A DNA stretch of 50,944 nucleotides, from contig JAPPKP010000125.1 in the NCBI GenBank assembly GCA_028819955.1, positions 1 through 50,944 on the forward strand. The letters are read 5' to 3'. Position numbers and translations under genes: made by a program. This document shows positions 36,019-45,317 of the stretch, one piece after another. This DNA comes from Rhodospirillaceae bacterium. Lineage in GTDB: Bacteria > Pseudomonadota > Alphaproteobacteria > UBA828. The notes beneath the pieces are model-generated. The model worked only from the letters and a program-made list of their open reading frames with translations. It searched no databases and was not told the origin of the DNA. The stretch's first letter is position 1; each line of letters begins with the position of its first letter.

Positions 36019-37395
36019 TCAGAAATCGATGGCGCGGCCCTTGCGCTCCCAGTCGCCGTAGCGCGTCGGCTCCGGCCCCGCCGGGCCGCCCACCTCGGCC
36101 ACCGGTTCGACACGCTCCTCGGCGCCGTCTCCAGCACCGTTGTCGGCGGCATTTCCCGACTCCGCCACCGCGACCGCCGCCGCGGCGACCGCCTCGCTCG
36201 CGGCGGTAAGCCGTGCCGTCTCGGTCGCCGTGCCGCGCGCCAGCACGTCCGGCCCGATCGAGGCGATGTCGGGAAGACCGCAGAGCCCCATGGTGAGGTC
36301 GAGCTCGCGGCGGAAGATGTCGAACACATGGGCCACGCCCGCCTCGCCCTTGACGGATAGGCCCCAGAACTGCGGCCGGCCGATGGAGCAGCAGTCCGCG
36401 CCCAGCGCCAGCGCCTTCACGATGTGGCTGCCCCGCCTGATGCCGCCGTCGAGAATGACAGCGGCGCGTCCCGCCACCGCATCGGCGATTGCCGGCAGCG
36501 CGTCCAGTGAGGCGGCGGCGCCATCGAGCTGGCGGCCGCCGTGGTTGGAGACGAACATCCCGTCCACGCCGTTGGCCACCGCCTCGACGGCATCGGCCGG
36601 GTGCAGGACGCCCTTGAGCAGGAGCGGCCCCTTCCAGATCGCGCGCAGATTGGCGATGTCGCGCCACTGCATGCCGGGGTCGGGCAGCCCCAGCATCAGC
36701 TGGGCGAGCGCGGTGAGGTCCTCGCCGCCGCCGGCCCTGCGGTAGTTGCCGAAGGTGATATTCGGGATGACGCGCCGCATCCGGAACAGCCAGCCCAGCT
36801 TGGTCGCCATGTTGAGGACCTCGCGGGTGGACATCGTGGGCGGAAGGACGAAGCCGTTGCGGATGTCGCGCTCGCGGTTGCCGACAAGCTGCGTGTCGAT
36901 GGTCACGATCAGCCCCTCGTAGCCGGACGCCGCCGCGCGCTCCGCCATCTCCTGCGTGAGACCGCGGTCCTTGAAGATGTAGGTCTGAAACCAGAGGGGC
37001 CCGACGCCGGTCTTCGCCAGCTCTTCCAGGCTGCAGACCGAGCCGTGGCTGAGGCAGTAGATGGAGCCGGCCTTGGTCGTCGCCCGGGCCGAGGCGGCCT
37101 CGCCGTCGGGCCACAGCAGCCCGGCGAGCCCCGTGGGCGGGACGATGAGCGGCATGGAGAGCCGCCGGCCGAACAGCGTGGTCGAGAGGTCGCGGTTCAA
37201 CGTGCCGCCAATCGGGCGCGGATAGAGGGCGAAGTCGTTGAAGGCGGAGGCGTTGCGGCGCAGCGTTTGCTCGTCCCCCGCCCCGCCGTCGACGAAGTCG
37301 AACACCGGGCGCGGCAGCACGCGCCGGGATCGCTCCCGAAGCGCCGCGATGTTGTAGGCCCGCCTCTGCCAGCGGGGCTTGCGTTCACTCGCCAT
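36019..37395 (-). CDS. FMN-dependent 2-hydroxyacid dehydrogenase fused to an SDHAF4/DUF1674-like tail
   Basis: Residues 1–384 are an L-lactate dehydrogenase/glycolate oxidase-type FMN enzyme: FDFVDGGAGDE, QTYIFKDRG, Lys261 (LLKG), the catalytic His285 and Arg288 (SNHGGRQLD) and DGGIRRGSHIVKAL. The family normally ends near here. An Ala-rich linker (385–425) leads to GPEPTRYGDWERKGRAIDF (440–458), the C-terminal signature of SDHAF4/DUF1674, a small factor that in mitochondria binds flavinylated SdhA. DUF1674 is usually a separate small protein. No ATG or ribosome site is seen in the linker, so a fusion is more likely than two genes. GAGG precedes the ATG at 37,393–37,395. It may target the enzyme to the respiratory chain (inference). 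Confidence 0.88.
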   Translation of the reverse strand: MASERKPRWQRRAYNIAALRERSRRVLPRPVFDFVDGGAGDEQTLRRNASAFNDFALYPRPIGGTLNRDLSTTLFGRRLSMPLIVPPTGLAGLLWPDGEAASARATTKAGSIYCLSHGSVCSLEELAKTGVGPLWFQTYIFKDRGLTQEMAERAAASGYEGLIVTIDTQLVGNRERDIRNGFVLPPTMSTREVLNMATKLGWLFRMRRVIPNITFGNYRRAGGGEDLTALAQLMLGLPDPGMQWRDIANLRAIWKGPLLLKGVLHPADAVEAVANGVDGMFVSNHGGRQLDGAAASLDALPAIADAVAGRAAVILDGGIRRGSHIVKALALGADCCSIGRPQFWGLSVKGEAGVAHVFDIFRRELDLTMGLCGLPDIASIGPDVLARGTATETARLTAASEAVAAAAVAVAESGNAADNGAGDGAEERVEPVAEVGGPAGPEPTRYGDWERKGRAIDF

Positions 37396-37580
37396 CGTCA
37401 TCCTCGCGTTGACGGCGCGACAGTATAGGCGCCGCGCGCCGCGCGCGCATGGCCCGTCGCGCCGGCTGGCTTGACCCGCTCCAGTGCGGGTAAGACACTG
37501 CCCCGCCGTCGAGAGCGCTCGGCGGCGAACGTGCAACGACCACGTGCGGCCGCCGGGCCGCAACAACGAGCGGACGGCCC

Positions 37581-39659
37581 ATGAAGCTGATCGGCGTCGA
37601 TGTCGGCGGCACCTTCACCGACCTCATCATTACCGACAGCGAGACGCGCGAGAGCGCGATCCACAAGGTGCCGACCACGCCGGACGACCCCTCGGAGGGC
37701 GCGGCGGCGGGTATCGCCGTGCTCTGCGAGCGGAGCGGGACGGCGCCCGACGCCATCGCCCACGTCTTCCACGGCACCACGATCTCGACCAACGCGGTGC
37801 TCCAGTACGACGGCGCCGAGACCGGCATGATCACCTCGGCCGGCTACCGCGATATCATCCACATCGGCCGTCACCAGCGGCCCCAGAACTACTCCATCAT
37901 GCAGGACATCCCCTGGCAGGCGCGCCCGCTGGTGCGACGCCGCCACCGCCTCACCGTGAAGGAGCGGCGGGTGCCGCCGCAGGGCGACGTGCTGGAGCCG
38001 CTCGACGAAGAGGGCGTGCGCCAGGCTGCCCGGACGCTCCGCGATAAGGGCGTCGAGGCGGTCGCCATCTGCTTCCTCTTCGCCTACATCGACCCCACGC
38101 ACGAGGAGCGGGCACGGGCCATCGTGCTGGAGGAATGGCCCGAGGCCTTCGTCACCACCTCGGCCCGGGTCGCGCCGCAGTTCCGCGAGTTCGAGCGCTT
38201 CACCACGGCGGCGATGAACGCCTTCATCGGCCCCAAGGTGCGCAACTACGTGCGCCGTTTCGAGGACCGGCTGAAGCAGGCAGGCGTCGCGGGCGACCTC
38301 CACATCATGGGGTCCAACGGTGGCGTCGCGACCGCAGCGATGGTGGCAGACGTGCCGGTGATCACGCTGATGTCGGGGCCGGCCGCCGGCGTGCTGGGCG
38401 GCGCCTGGGCGGCGGAGCATTCCGGGCGCCGCCGCCTCATTACCTTCGACGTGGGCGGCACCAGCGCCGACATCGGCATCGTGATCGGCGGCCGCTACAA
38501 CGAGGCCACCGCGCGCGATACCTGGATCGGCGGCTACCCGGTGCTGGTGCCGATGATCGACATCACCACCATCGGCGCAGGCGGCGGCAGCATCGCCCGC
38601 ACCGATGCCGGCGGCGCCTTCAAGGTGGGGCCGGAGAGTGCCGGCTCCGAGCCCGGCCCGGCCTGCTACGGCCGAGGCGGCGATTCGCCCACTGTTACCG
38701 ACGCCAACCTCGTGCTCGGCCGGCTGGATGCGGACAACTTTCTCGGCGGCGAGATGACGCTCGCGCCCGAGCGATCCGACGAAGCACTGACGAGGCTTGC
38801 CGAGGCGCTGGGCGTCGACAAGCACGAGGCCGCCGAAGGTGTGCTCACCATCGTCAACGCCAACATGGCGAACGCCATCCGCTCCAAGACCGTGCAGAAG
38901 GGCCTGGACCCACGCGACTTTTCGCTGGTCGCCTTCGGCGGCGCGGGGCCGCTTCACGGCGCCGAGGTCGCGGCGATGCTCGACGTGCCCGAGGTCGTGG
39001 TGCCGCCCCATCCCGGCATCACGTCCGCGGCGGGCCTGCTCACCACCGACCTCAAGTACGACCAGATCATGACCGCCTTCCAGGTCAAGGGCGCGGTCGA
39101 TATCGGGCGGATCAACGGCGACTTCGCCAGGCTCAGCCGCGACCTCTTGTCCCAGTACGGGGCCGCCGGCCTCGGCGCCGAACGGGTGGAGGAGCGCCGC
39201 GCCGGCGACCTGCGCTACGTCGGCCAGGGCTACGAGCTGCGCGTGGCGTTTCCGGCGGGCGAGCTGGACGAGGCCGGGCTGGAGGACGTCTGGCAGGCCT
39301 TCCACGCCCTGCACGAGCGGGAATACGGCCACTGCTTCACCGAAAGCCCGATCGAGATCGTGAACATTCGCATCACCGGCGTCGGCCGCATGCCCAAGAT
39401 CGCGGCTCCGCCCGCACCGGCCGGCGGCTCGCTGGAGGAAGCACGGGTGAAAACCGCGCGCTCGGTCTTCCGCGTGGACGGCGCGCTGGAAGGCTACGAC
39501 ACCGCGTTCTACCGGCGCGAGTCGCTGCCGGTGGAGGCGCCGTTCCCAGGCCCCGCGATCATCGTGCAGAAGGATGCCACCACCGTGGTGCCGCCCGGCT
39601 GGTCGGTCCGCGTCGACACAAGCGCGAACCTGATCCTACGCCTGGGCGAGGAGGACTAG
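37581..39659 (+). CDS. hyuA: Hydantoinase/oxoprolinase A subunit
   Basis: This 692-residue protein belongs to the ATP-dependent N-methylhydantoinase/5-oxoprolinase/acetone carboxylase A family, which opens or carboxylates small amides and ketones. Visible are the nucleotide loop GVDVGGTFTDL (5–15), GTTISTNAVLQ, TFDVGGTSADI (a second actin-like phosphate loop) and GAGGGSIA. Its stop is 3 bases before hyuB, which encodes the second subunit, and a hydantoin racemase lies 3 kb downstream. The substrate may be a hydantoin, 5-oxoproline or a related ring. The last 100 residues look like the usual C-terminal domain. Confidence 0.93.
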   Translation: MKLIGVDVGGTFTDLIITDSETRESAIHKVPTTPDDPSEGAAAGIAVLCERSGTAPDAIAHVFHGTTISTNAVLQYDGAETGMITSAGYRDIIHIGRHQRPQNYSIMQDIPWQARPLVRRRHRLTVKERRVPPQGDVLEPLDEEGVRQAARTLRDKGVEAVAICFLFAYIDPTHEERARAIVLEEWPEAFVTTSARVAPQFREFERFTTAAMNAFIGPKVRNYVRRFEDRLKQAGVAGDLHIMGSNGGVATAAMVADVPVITLMSGPAAGVLGGAWAAEHSGRRRLITFDVGGTSADIGIVIGGRYNEATARDTWIGGYPVLVPMIDITTIGAGGGSIARTDAGGAFKVGPESAGSEPGPACYGRGGDSPTVTDANLVLGRLDADNFLGGEMTLAPERSDEALTRLAEALGVDKHEAAEGVLTIVNANMANAIRSKTVQKGLDPRDFSLVAFGGAGPLHGAEVAAMLDVPEVVVPPHPGITSAAGLLTTDLKYDQIMTAFQVKGAVDIGRINGDFARLSRDLLSQYGAAGLGAERVEERRAGDLRYVGQGYELRVAFPAGELDEAGLEDVWQAFHALHEREYGHCFTESPIEIVNIRITGVGRMPKIAAPPAPAGGSLEEARVKTARSVFRVDGALEGYDTAFYRRESLPVEAPFPGPAIIVQKDATTVVPPGWSVRVDTSANLILRLGEED

Positions 39660-39662
39660 ATC

Positions 39663-41438
39663 ATGGCAGACACGCCCAACGTCCGCCCCATCGACGCCGT
39701 CACCGCCAGCGTGATCCAGGGCGCGCTGGAGAACATCGCCGTCGAGATGGGCTGGAAGCTCATGCGCATGTCCTATTCCTCGATCATCCGCGAGTCCGAG
39801 GATTTCGGGGCGGCGATCATCGACCGCCACGGCCGCCAGCTCTGCGAATCGAAGCACTCGACGCCGCTGCAATCGGGGCCGATACCCGGCTACGTGAAGG
39901 GCATGAACCGGATCCTCGAGGAGCGCGGCCAGACGCTCAACGAGGGCGACGTCATCATCCACAACTCCGCCTATCACGGCGCGAGCCACGGGCCTGACGT
40001 CGCCTTCATCGTGCCGGTCTTCCACGAGGGCGCGCTGGTGGGCTACGCGGTCACCACCGCGCACCATCTCGATATCGGCGCGCTCAGCCCCGGCAGCTGC
40101 GGCATCGTCGATGCCATGGACGCCTACGCCGAGGGGCTCCAGTTCAAGGCGCTCAAGGCCTACGACCGGGGCGTCGTCAACGAGGCGCTCTGGCACATGA
40201 TGCGTGACAACATCCGCGCCCCCGACATGGTGGTGGGCGACATGGAGGCGCAGGTCGCCGCCAGCCGCATCGGTGCCGAGCGCTATCTCGCGCTGATCGA
40301 GCGCCACGGCCTGGCGACGGTTGAGGCGGCGGCGGACGCGCTCATGGACTACTCCGAGCGGCTCATGCGCCAGGCCATCGAGGCGCTACCCGACGGCACC
40401 TATCGGGCCGAGGGTTACGTGGACGGCTTCCTCGACGACCCCGACCGGCGCCACTTCAAGGTCGCCGTCGCCGTCACCGTGAAAGGCAGCGAGATGGTGG
40501 TGGACCTCGACGGCACCGCGCGCCAGTGCGACGACCGGCCCATCAACATGCCCCTGGAAGGCACGGTGGACTGCGCCATCTGGCTGACCGTCCGCTCGAT
40601 TCTGCTGGACAGCGAGAGCTTCGGCCATATCCCGCAGAACTCGGGCCTGATCCGCCCGATCACCATCAAGGCGCCGAAGGGCACCATCGCCAATCCCACT
40701 TTCCCGGCCCCCACCATCGCGCGCTTCGTCTCCGGCAACATCGTCGCCGACACGCTGATGAAGGCGCTGGCCCAGGCGGTGCCCGACAAGGTCTCGGCGG
40801 GTGTCGGCAACCTCAAGGTGATCGCGTTCTCCGGCCTCAAGGACGGCGGCCACTGGGTGCACATGGACATCCACGAAGGCAGCTACGGTGGCCGCGCCGG
40901 CAAGGATGCGATGGACGCGGTGGATACCCTCTACGCCAACACCCGCAACAACCCTATCGAGGACATCGAGTCCCATCTGCCGCTGCGTATCAGGCGCTAC
41001 GAGTTGCGCGACGACGCGTCTGCCGCCGGGCGCTGGCGGGGTGGCATCGGGTCCGTCCGTGAGGTGTCTTTCCTCGCCGACAGCTTCATCTCGGTCGAGG
41101 GCGACGGCCACGCCTTCCGCCCCTGGGGCTTCGAGGGCGGCGCCGAGGGAAAAGAGGCGGCGCTGATCTATCACCGGGCCGACGGCGAGAACGTTCACTT
41201 TCCCTCGATGATGCCGAACCGCGCGGTCAAGGCCGGCGAGAGCCTGACGCTCACCGGCACCTGCGGCGGCGGCTACGGCTCAGCCGCCGAGCGCCCGGCG
41301 GACGCCGTGGCGGAGGACGTGCGCGACGGCCACGTCTCGCGCGAGACCGCCGAGAGCGTCTATGGTGTCGTCGTCAGCGAGGACGGCACACTCGACTCGG
41401 CGGCCACGGCGGCGCGGCGTGGCAGTCCCGCCTCGTAA
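39663..41438 (+). CDS. hyuB: Hydantoinase/oxoprolinase B subunit
   Basis: A 591-residue B subunit that pairs with the preceding A subunit. Family blocks visible include VIQGALENIAVEMGWKLMRMSYSSIIRESEDF-type N-terminus (shown here only in part as MGWKLMRMSYSSIIRESEDF), GDVIIHNSAYHG, SHGPDVAFIVPVF, NIVADTLMKALAQAVPDK and the C-terminal GGYGSAAERPADAVAEDVRDG. The ATG is 3 bases after the hyuA stop, giving near-coupled translation. Length is normal. A transporter and a racemase follow on the same strand, so this is a small catabolic cluster. Confidence 0.93.
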   Translation: MADTPNVRPIDAVTASVIQGALENIAVEMGWKLMRMSYSSIIRESEDFGAAIIDRHGRQLCESKHSTPLQSGPIPGYVKGMNRILEERGQTLNEGDVIIHNSAYHGASHGPDVAFIVPVFHEGALVGYAVTTAHHLDIGALSPGSCGIVDAMDAYAEGLQFKALKAYDRGVVNEALWHMMRDNIRAPDMVVGDMEAQVAASRIGAERYLALIERHGLATVEAAADALMDYSERLMRQAIEALPDGTYRAEGYVDGFLDDPDRRHFKVAVAVTVKGSEMVVDLDGTARQCDDRPINMPLEGTVDCAIWLTVRSILLDSESFGHIPQNSGLIRPITIKAPKGTIANPTFPAPTIARFVSGNIVADTLMKALAQAVPDKVSAGVGNLKVIAFSGLKDGGHWVHMDIHEGSYGGRAGKDAMDAVDTLYANTRNNPIEDIESHLPLRIRRYELRDDASAAGRWRGGIGSVREVSFLADSFISVEGDGHAFRPWGFEGGAEGKEAALIYHRADGENVHFPSMMPNRAVKAGESLTLTGTCGGGYGSAAERPADAVAEDVRDGHVSRETAESVYGVVVSEDGTLDSAATAARRGSPAS

Positions 41439-41556
41439 TCCTTTAGGCGTCAAGCAGGCCATACCCCTGCAAACGAATCCGGGCTAAGCCCGCCGTCCGA
41501 CCGCCACGTTTCTCTACAGGCGGAAGGACGATCACGGCGGTACGCAAGAGGGAAGA

Positions 41557-42792
41557 ATGAGCCAGACGGAGCGCGGACGCGCCCTTGGCACCGCCGAGTT
41601 CGTGCTTCTCGTCGGCCTGCTGATGTCGCTGGTCGCGCTGGCGATCGACGCGATGCTGCCGGCGCTGCCCGCCATCGGCAGCGACTTCGGCGTCTCGCGC
41701 CCGAACGATGTTCAGTTGGTCATCATGTCCCTGTTTCTGGGGCTCGGGATCGGCCAGCTGCTGTTCGGCCCTCTCTCCGACAGCATCGGGCGCAAGCCCG
41801 CCATCCATGCCGGCCTTGCCCTGTTCATGACCGGATGCCTCGTGAGCATTTTCGCTCCCACGTTCGAGGTGATGATCGCGGGCCGTGTCCTGCAAGGCAT
41901 CGGCGTGGCGGGGCCCCGCATCGCGACCATGGCCCTCGTGCGCGATCAGTACGAGGGGCGCTTGATGGCCCGGCTCATGTCGTTCGCGATGGCCGTGTTC
42001 ATCATGGTTCCCACGGTCGCCCCGGCGCTCGGGCTGGGACTCCTGATCCTGGGAGGCTGGCACGCGATATTCGTCACGTTCCTCGTCATCACTGCGATCG
42101 TCTTCGCATGGTTCGCACTGCGCCAGCCGGAGACCCTGCCGCCCGCCAAGCGGCGGCCCTTCTCGCCGCGTGCCATCGGCCAGGCCGTGGGCGAGATACT
42201 GAGAATTCGGTCCGCGCTCGGCTACACGATCGCCACGGGGTTCGTGTTCGCGCCGTTCGTGGCCTACCTCGGCTCGGCCCAACAAATCTTTCAGGACGCC
42301 TACGGAACCGGCGACCTCTTTGCCCTCTATTTCGGCGTGCTCGCGCTCTCCTTCGGGGCCGGCTCGATTGCGAACGGCCGCCTCGTGATGAAGTACGGCA
42401 TGCGCCGCCTCTCCAAGCTCGCCGCCAGCGCCATCGCGTTGATTTCGCTCGTCGCTTGCCCGATTGCCTTCGGCTTCGACGGGCTTCCGCCGTTCTGGCT
42501 CTTCATGTGTTACCTCCTCGTCGTCTTCGTGAGCGTCAGCCTGCTGTTCGGGAATCTCAATGCGCTGGCCATGGAGCCTCTCGGACACATCGCGGGCGTA
42601 GGAGCGGCAGTGATCGCTTCGCTCTCAACCTTCATCTCGGTGCCGTTGGGGGCCTTGGTCGGCCAGCGCTTCGACGGAACCATGTACTCCCTGATCGGCG
42701 CCTTCGCCGTCTCGGGGCTGGCTACGCTCGCCGCCATGCGGTGGGCCGAAGGCGGAGTCAAATCGCCGCAACCGCTGTCCGATCACGGCTGA
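41557..42792 (+). CDS. MFS transporter, Bcr/CflA drug-exporter type
   Basis: This 411-residue protein has about 12 hydrophobic segments and the MFS loop motif GPLSDSIGRKPAIHAG between helices 2 and 3. The early LPALPAIGSDF and RVLQGIGVAG blocks fit the Bcr/CflA subfamily, which exports sulfonamides, bicyclomycin and other small molecules. It follows hyuB by 118 bases and precedes the racemase gene, so it may export or import a pathway compound rather than a drug (inference). GAGGGAAGA precedes its ATG. Confidence 0.88.
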   Translation: MSQTERGRALGTAEFVLLVGLLMSLVALAIDAMLPALPAIGSDFGVSRPNDVQLVIMSLFLGLGIGQLLFGPLSDSIGRKPAIHAGLALFMTGCLVSIFAPTFEVMIAGRVLQGIGVAGPRIATMALVRDQYEGRLMARLMSFAMAVFIMVPTVAPALGLGLLILGGWHAIFVTFLVITAIVFAWFALRQPETLPPAKRRPFSPRAIGQAVGEILRIRSALGYTIATGFVFAPFVAYLGSAQQIFQDAYGTGDLFALYFGVLALSFGAGSIANGRLVMKYGMRRLSKLAASAIALISLVACPIAFGFDGLPPFWLFMCYLLVVFVSVSLLFGNLNALAMEPLGHIAGVGAAVIASLSTFISVPLGALVGQRFDGTMYSLIGAFAVSGLATLAAMRWAEGGVKSPQPLSDHG

Positions 42793-42916
42793 TCGCGACG
42801 GGATATGAGGTTGAGCCCGGAATGGTTAAGACTAATGATGATGGGCACGTGAGGACCGCCGCGCGGCGTTGCCGCCGATGGCATCCGCGCGAGGGACACG
42901 AAGGGGAGAGCCACCG

Positions 42917-43675
42917 ATGAAGATCAAGGTGATCAATCCCAACACCACGCTGGAGATGACCGAGGGCATCGGCGAGGCGGCGCGCTCGGTCGCCGGCGCC
43001 GGTACCGAGATCGTAGCGGTGAGTCCGGAATTCGGGCCGGAGTCGATCGAGAGCTTCTACGACGAGCAGGTCGCGGCCTGCGGCGTCCTCGACGAGGTGC
43101 GCAAGGGCGAGGCCGAGGGCGTGGACGCCTACGTCGTTGCCTGCTACGGCGACCCCGGCCTTCACGCCGCGCGCGAGGCCACCGAGAAGCCGGTCGTCGG
43201 CATCGCCGAGGCCTCGTTCTACACCGCCTCCATGGTGGCGGCGCGCTTCTCCATCGTCTCGGTCATTCCGCGCGTCCGCACCCTGCTGGAAGAGATGGTG
43301 CACGGCTACGGCATGACGGAGCGCATCGTCGCCATCCGCACGCTGCCGCTCTACGTGCTGGACATCGAGCGCGACCCCGAAGGCTCGATGGAAAAGCTCC
43401 GGGACGAGGTGCGCCGCTCGGTTGCGGAGGACGACGCGGAGGCGGTCTGCCTCGGCTGCGCCGGCTTCGCCCGCTTCGCCGCGGAACTCCAGGCCGAGCT
43501 CGGCGTGCCGGTGCTCGACGGCGTGGTCTGCGCCACCAAGCAGGCGGAACTACTCGTTGACCTCGGACTCAAGACCAGCAAGCGCAAGACCTACCGCCCG
43601 CCTGAGCGCAAGCGCTTCACCGGCATGTTCGAGCACTTCGGAACGGCCGACGACATCGCCGAAGCCGCGGAGTAG
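42917..43675 (+). CDS. Aspartate/glutamate/hydantoin racemase family protein
   Basis: A 252-residue cofactor-independent racemase. The N-terminal MKIKVINPNTT is the family mark; the two catalytic Cys are probably in VACYGDPG (about residue 76) and LGCAGFARF (about 183). Such HyuE-type enzymes equilibrate D- and L-hydantoins so that both can be opened by the HyuAB enzyme upstream. GGGGAGAG precedes the ATG. It lies 124 bases after the MFS gene and probably closes the cluster. Confidence 0.9.
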   Translation: MKIKVINPNTTLEMTEGIGEAARSVAGAGTEIVAVSPEFGPESIESFYDEQVAACGVLDEVRKGEAEGVDAYVVACYGDPGLHAAREATEKPVVGIAEASFYTASMVAARFSIVSVIPRVRTLLEEMVHGYGMTERIVAIRTLPLYVLDIERDPEGSMEKLRDEVRRSVAEDDAEAVCLGCAGFARFAAELQAELGVPVLDGVVCATKQAELLVDLGLKTSKRKTYRPPERKRFTGMFEHFGTADDIAEAAE

Positions 43676-43780
43676 GGCAGGGCTCCGCTATCAGTAGCGG
43701 CGTCCGAAGAAGCGGGTGTTCCGCGCCAGCAACTGCTTCTCAGGCGTGGCGCAGCCCCGTTGTCAGGGTCCGCTCGCCCT

Positions 43781-44941
43781 TCACTCTCCACTGCTGGCTT
43801 GGCGCAGCTCCGGCGGTGCGATTCCGCCGACGGAGGATCGCAAGAGCTCCACCTCCTCCGACTCGCCGACCGTCGCCGCCCGTCCCGCGGTGTCCGGCAG
43901 CGGCGTGTCGAACTGATAGCCGGGCTCCGTCTTTTGCCGGTGCCAGGTCTCCCGCATCTCGCGCCAGGAGCCTAGAAAGCTCCGAACTTCTGGCATGTCA
44001 TCGGCCACTGCGCGGTGCAACTTCTTCAGGTTGTAACACGGCACGCCGGCGAACATGTGGTGTTCAAGGTGCCAGTTCATGCGCCAATAAAGGAACTCCG
44101 AGAACGGGTCGAGCGTGATCGAACGCACGCACTTGCGGAAATCGGGCACGTCATCGCGCAGACCGCAATGCATGGGAGCGCCGACGAAATACGCAAGCCA
44201 GTTGGCGATGTTGGGGCCCAAGGAGAAGATGATCGGAATAATCCACAAGCCGTAAACGATCGACACCACGGCCACCGCCACATGGATGGTTAGCACCAGG
44301 CGGGCCCAATTCACTGCGCGGCGCCGCGCTTCGGGCCTGTCGGCATAAAGCGCCTCCAGCCAGCCCGGTGTACTGAAGACACTGTAGCCCCCGAACGCGG
44401 TCTTTATGATGCCCAGAATGGTGACGTCGAGGCCGCGCGTGGCGAACCCGCCAGTGACGTTGATCGTGAAGAGTTGTAGCAGATAGAGCGGCTTGAGCGA
44501 GGGCTCGGCCGGCAACGTGACTTCCTTGTCGGCGCGCGGATGCAGCGTGTAGAGGTGATGGTAGGTGTGGCTCATGGCGTACTCATGGAAGTTCCACCAG
44601 CAGAGTACGCTGTAGACGCGCAGAAAAACTGCGTTGAGCCATCGCGTCCTGAAGACCGATGCGTGGCCCAGCTCATGGCAGCCATAGAGGAAGTTGGACG
44701 CCAGAGTGCCGTAGGCAAACAGCGCTATCAACACGCCGATCCATTGTCCCTGGAGAAAGAAGTAGAGAGTCAGTGCGGCAGCACATGCTGCCAGTACGAG
44801 GTGACCGACGGCCTGGAACAAACCTTGGAGGTCGTTCTTGCGCATTACATCGCGCAACGTCGCACGGTCGATCGGACAACGGTACCAGTCGACCTTATAG
44901 TGCCTGAATAGCTCGTCCAGAGACTCGGATTTAGTGTTCAT
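43781..44941 (-). CDS. Fatty-acid desaturase family protein
   Basis: This 386-residue integral-membrane di-iron enzyme carries the three His boxes: HELGH (89–93), HTYHH (125–129) with an extra His119, and HLEHH near residue 300. Four or more membrane helices lie around them. It probably desaturates acyl-lipids or a related long-chain substrate, using an electron donor not encoded here. GC content is lower than in neighbouring genes. The ATG at 44,939–44,941 is chosen because GGAGG lies 8 bases before it; an upstream in-frame ATG is less well placed. Confidence 0.87.
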   Translation of the reverse strand: MNTKSESLDELFRHYKVDWYRCPIDRATLRDVMRKNDLQGLFQAVGHLVLAACAAALTLYFFLQGQWIGVLIALFAYGTLASNFLYGCHELGHASVFRTRWLNAVFLRVYSVLCWWNFHEYAMSHTYHHLYTLHPRADKEVTLPAEPSLKPLYLLQLFTINVTGGFATRGLDVTILGIIKTAFGGYSVFSTPGWLEALYADRPEARRRAVNWARLVLTIHVAVAVVSIVYGLWIIPIIFSLGPNIANWLAYFVGAPMHCGLRDDVPDFRKCVRSITLDPFSEFLYWRMNWHLEHHMFAGVPCYNLKKLHRAVADDMPEVRSFLGSWREMRETWHRQKTEPGYQFDTPLPDTAGRAATVGESEEVELLRSSVGGIAPPELRQASSGE

Positions 44942-45317
44942 CCAATAGTCCTCCGACTCTCGCTCTGCGGCTACCAGAATCCGTTGCAAGCCACCGTACT
45001 AATTCTTAGCGCAGGCCGAAGATCACAAAGTTATCCTTTGTGCCGCGCAATAACAAGGTCAGGAGTTATGTGTCATCGCGAAGAGGATTCCGCCTATCGA
45101 CGCTTGCCCCAGACGGCGAGGGGTGACGAGGCTGAACCAGCTCGTGCCGTAGCTCCGGCGCTGCCACCGGCGGCGCCCTCCGGCGCTCTTCAGTCTTCCG
45201 CCACGATCCGGCACCGCTGCAGCAACGTGCGAAAAAAGGTATCAACTGTTCCTTGACATAGACTAGAATAGTTCTTATTTGCAGATCAGGGCCCATTCCG
45301 GATCAGGAGCAAATGCC
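44942..45317. other. Divergent intergenic region, desaturase and peroxiredoxin
   Basis: These 376 bases hold the promoters of both neighbours. I see no gene. A -35-like TTGACA at 45,253 and a small palindrome next to it are described separately. The left part, up to about 45,070, is AT-richer and would serve the desaturase gene. Confidence 0.5.
45253..45281 (+). promoter_or_regulatory. Likely promoter and small palindrome before the peroxiredoxin gene
   Basis: TTGACA (45,253–45,258) is a perfect -35 box; TATTTG 17 bases later (45,276–45,281) is a fair -10 box. Between them ACTAGAATAGT (45,262–45,272) is a perfect 4-bp inverted repeat around GAA, where a regulator could bind across the spacer. 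The peroxiredoxin ATG follows 36 bases downstream. Which regulator binds is unknown; the gene product suggests a peroxide- or iron–sulfur-sensing one. Confidence 0.5.
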
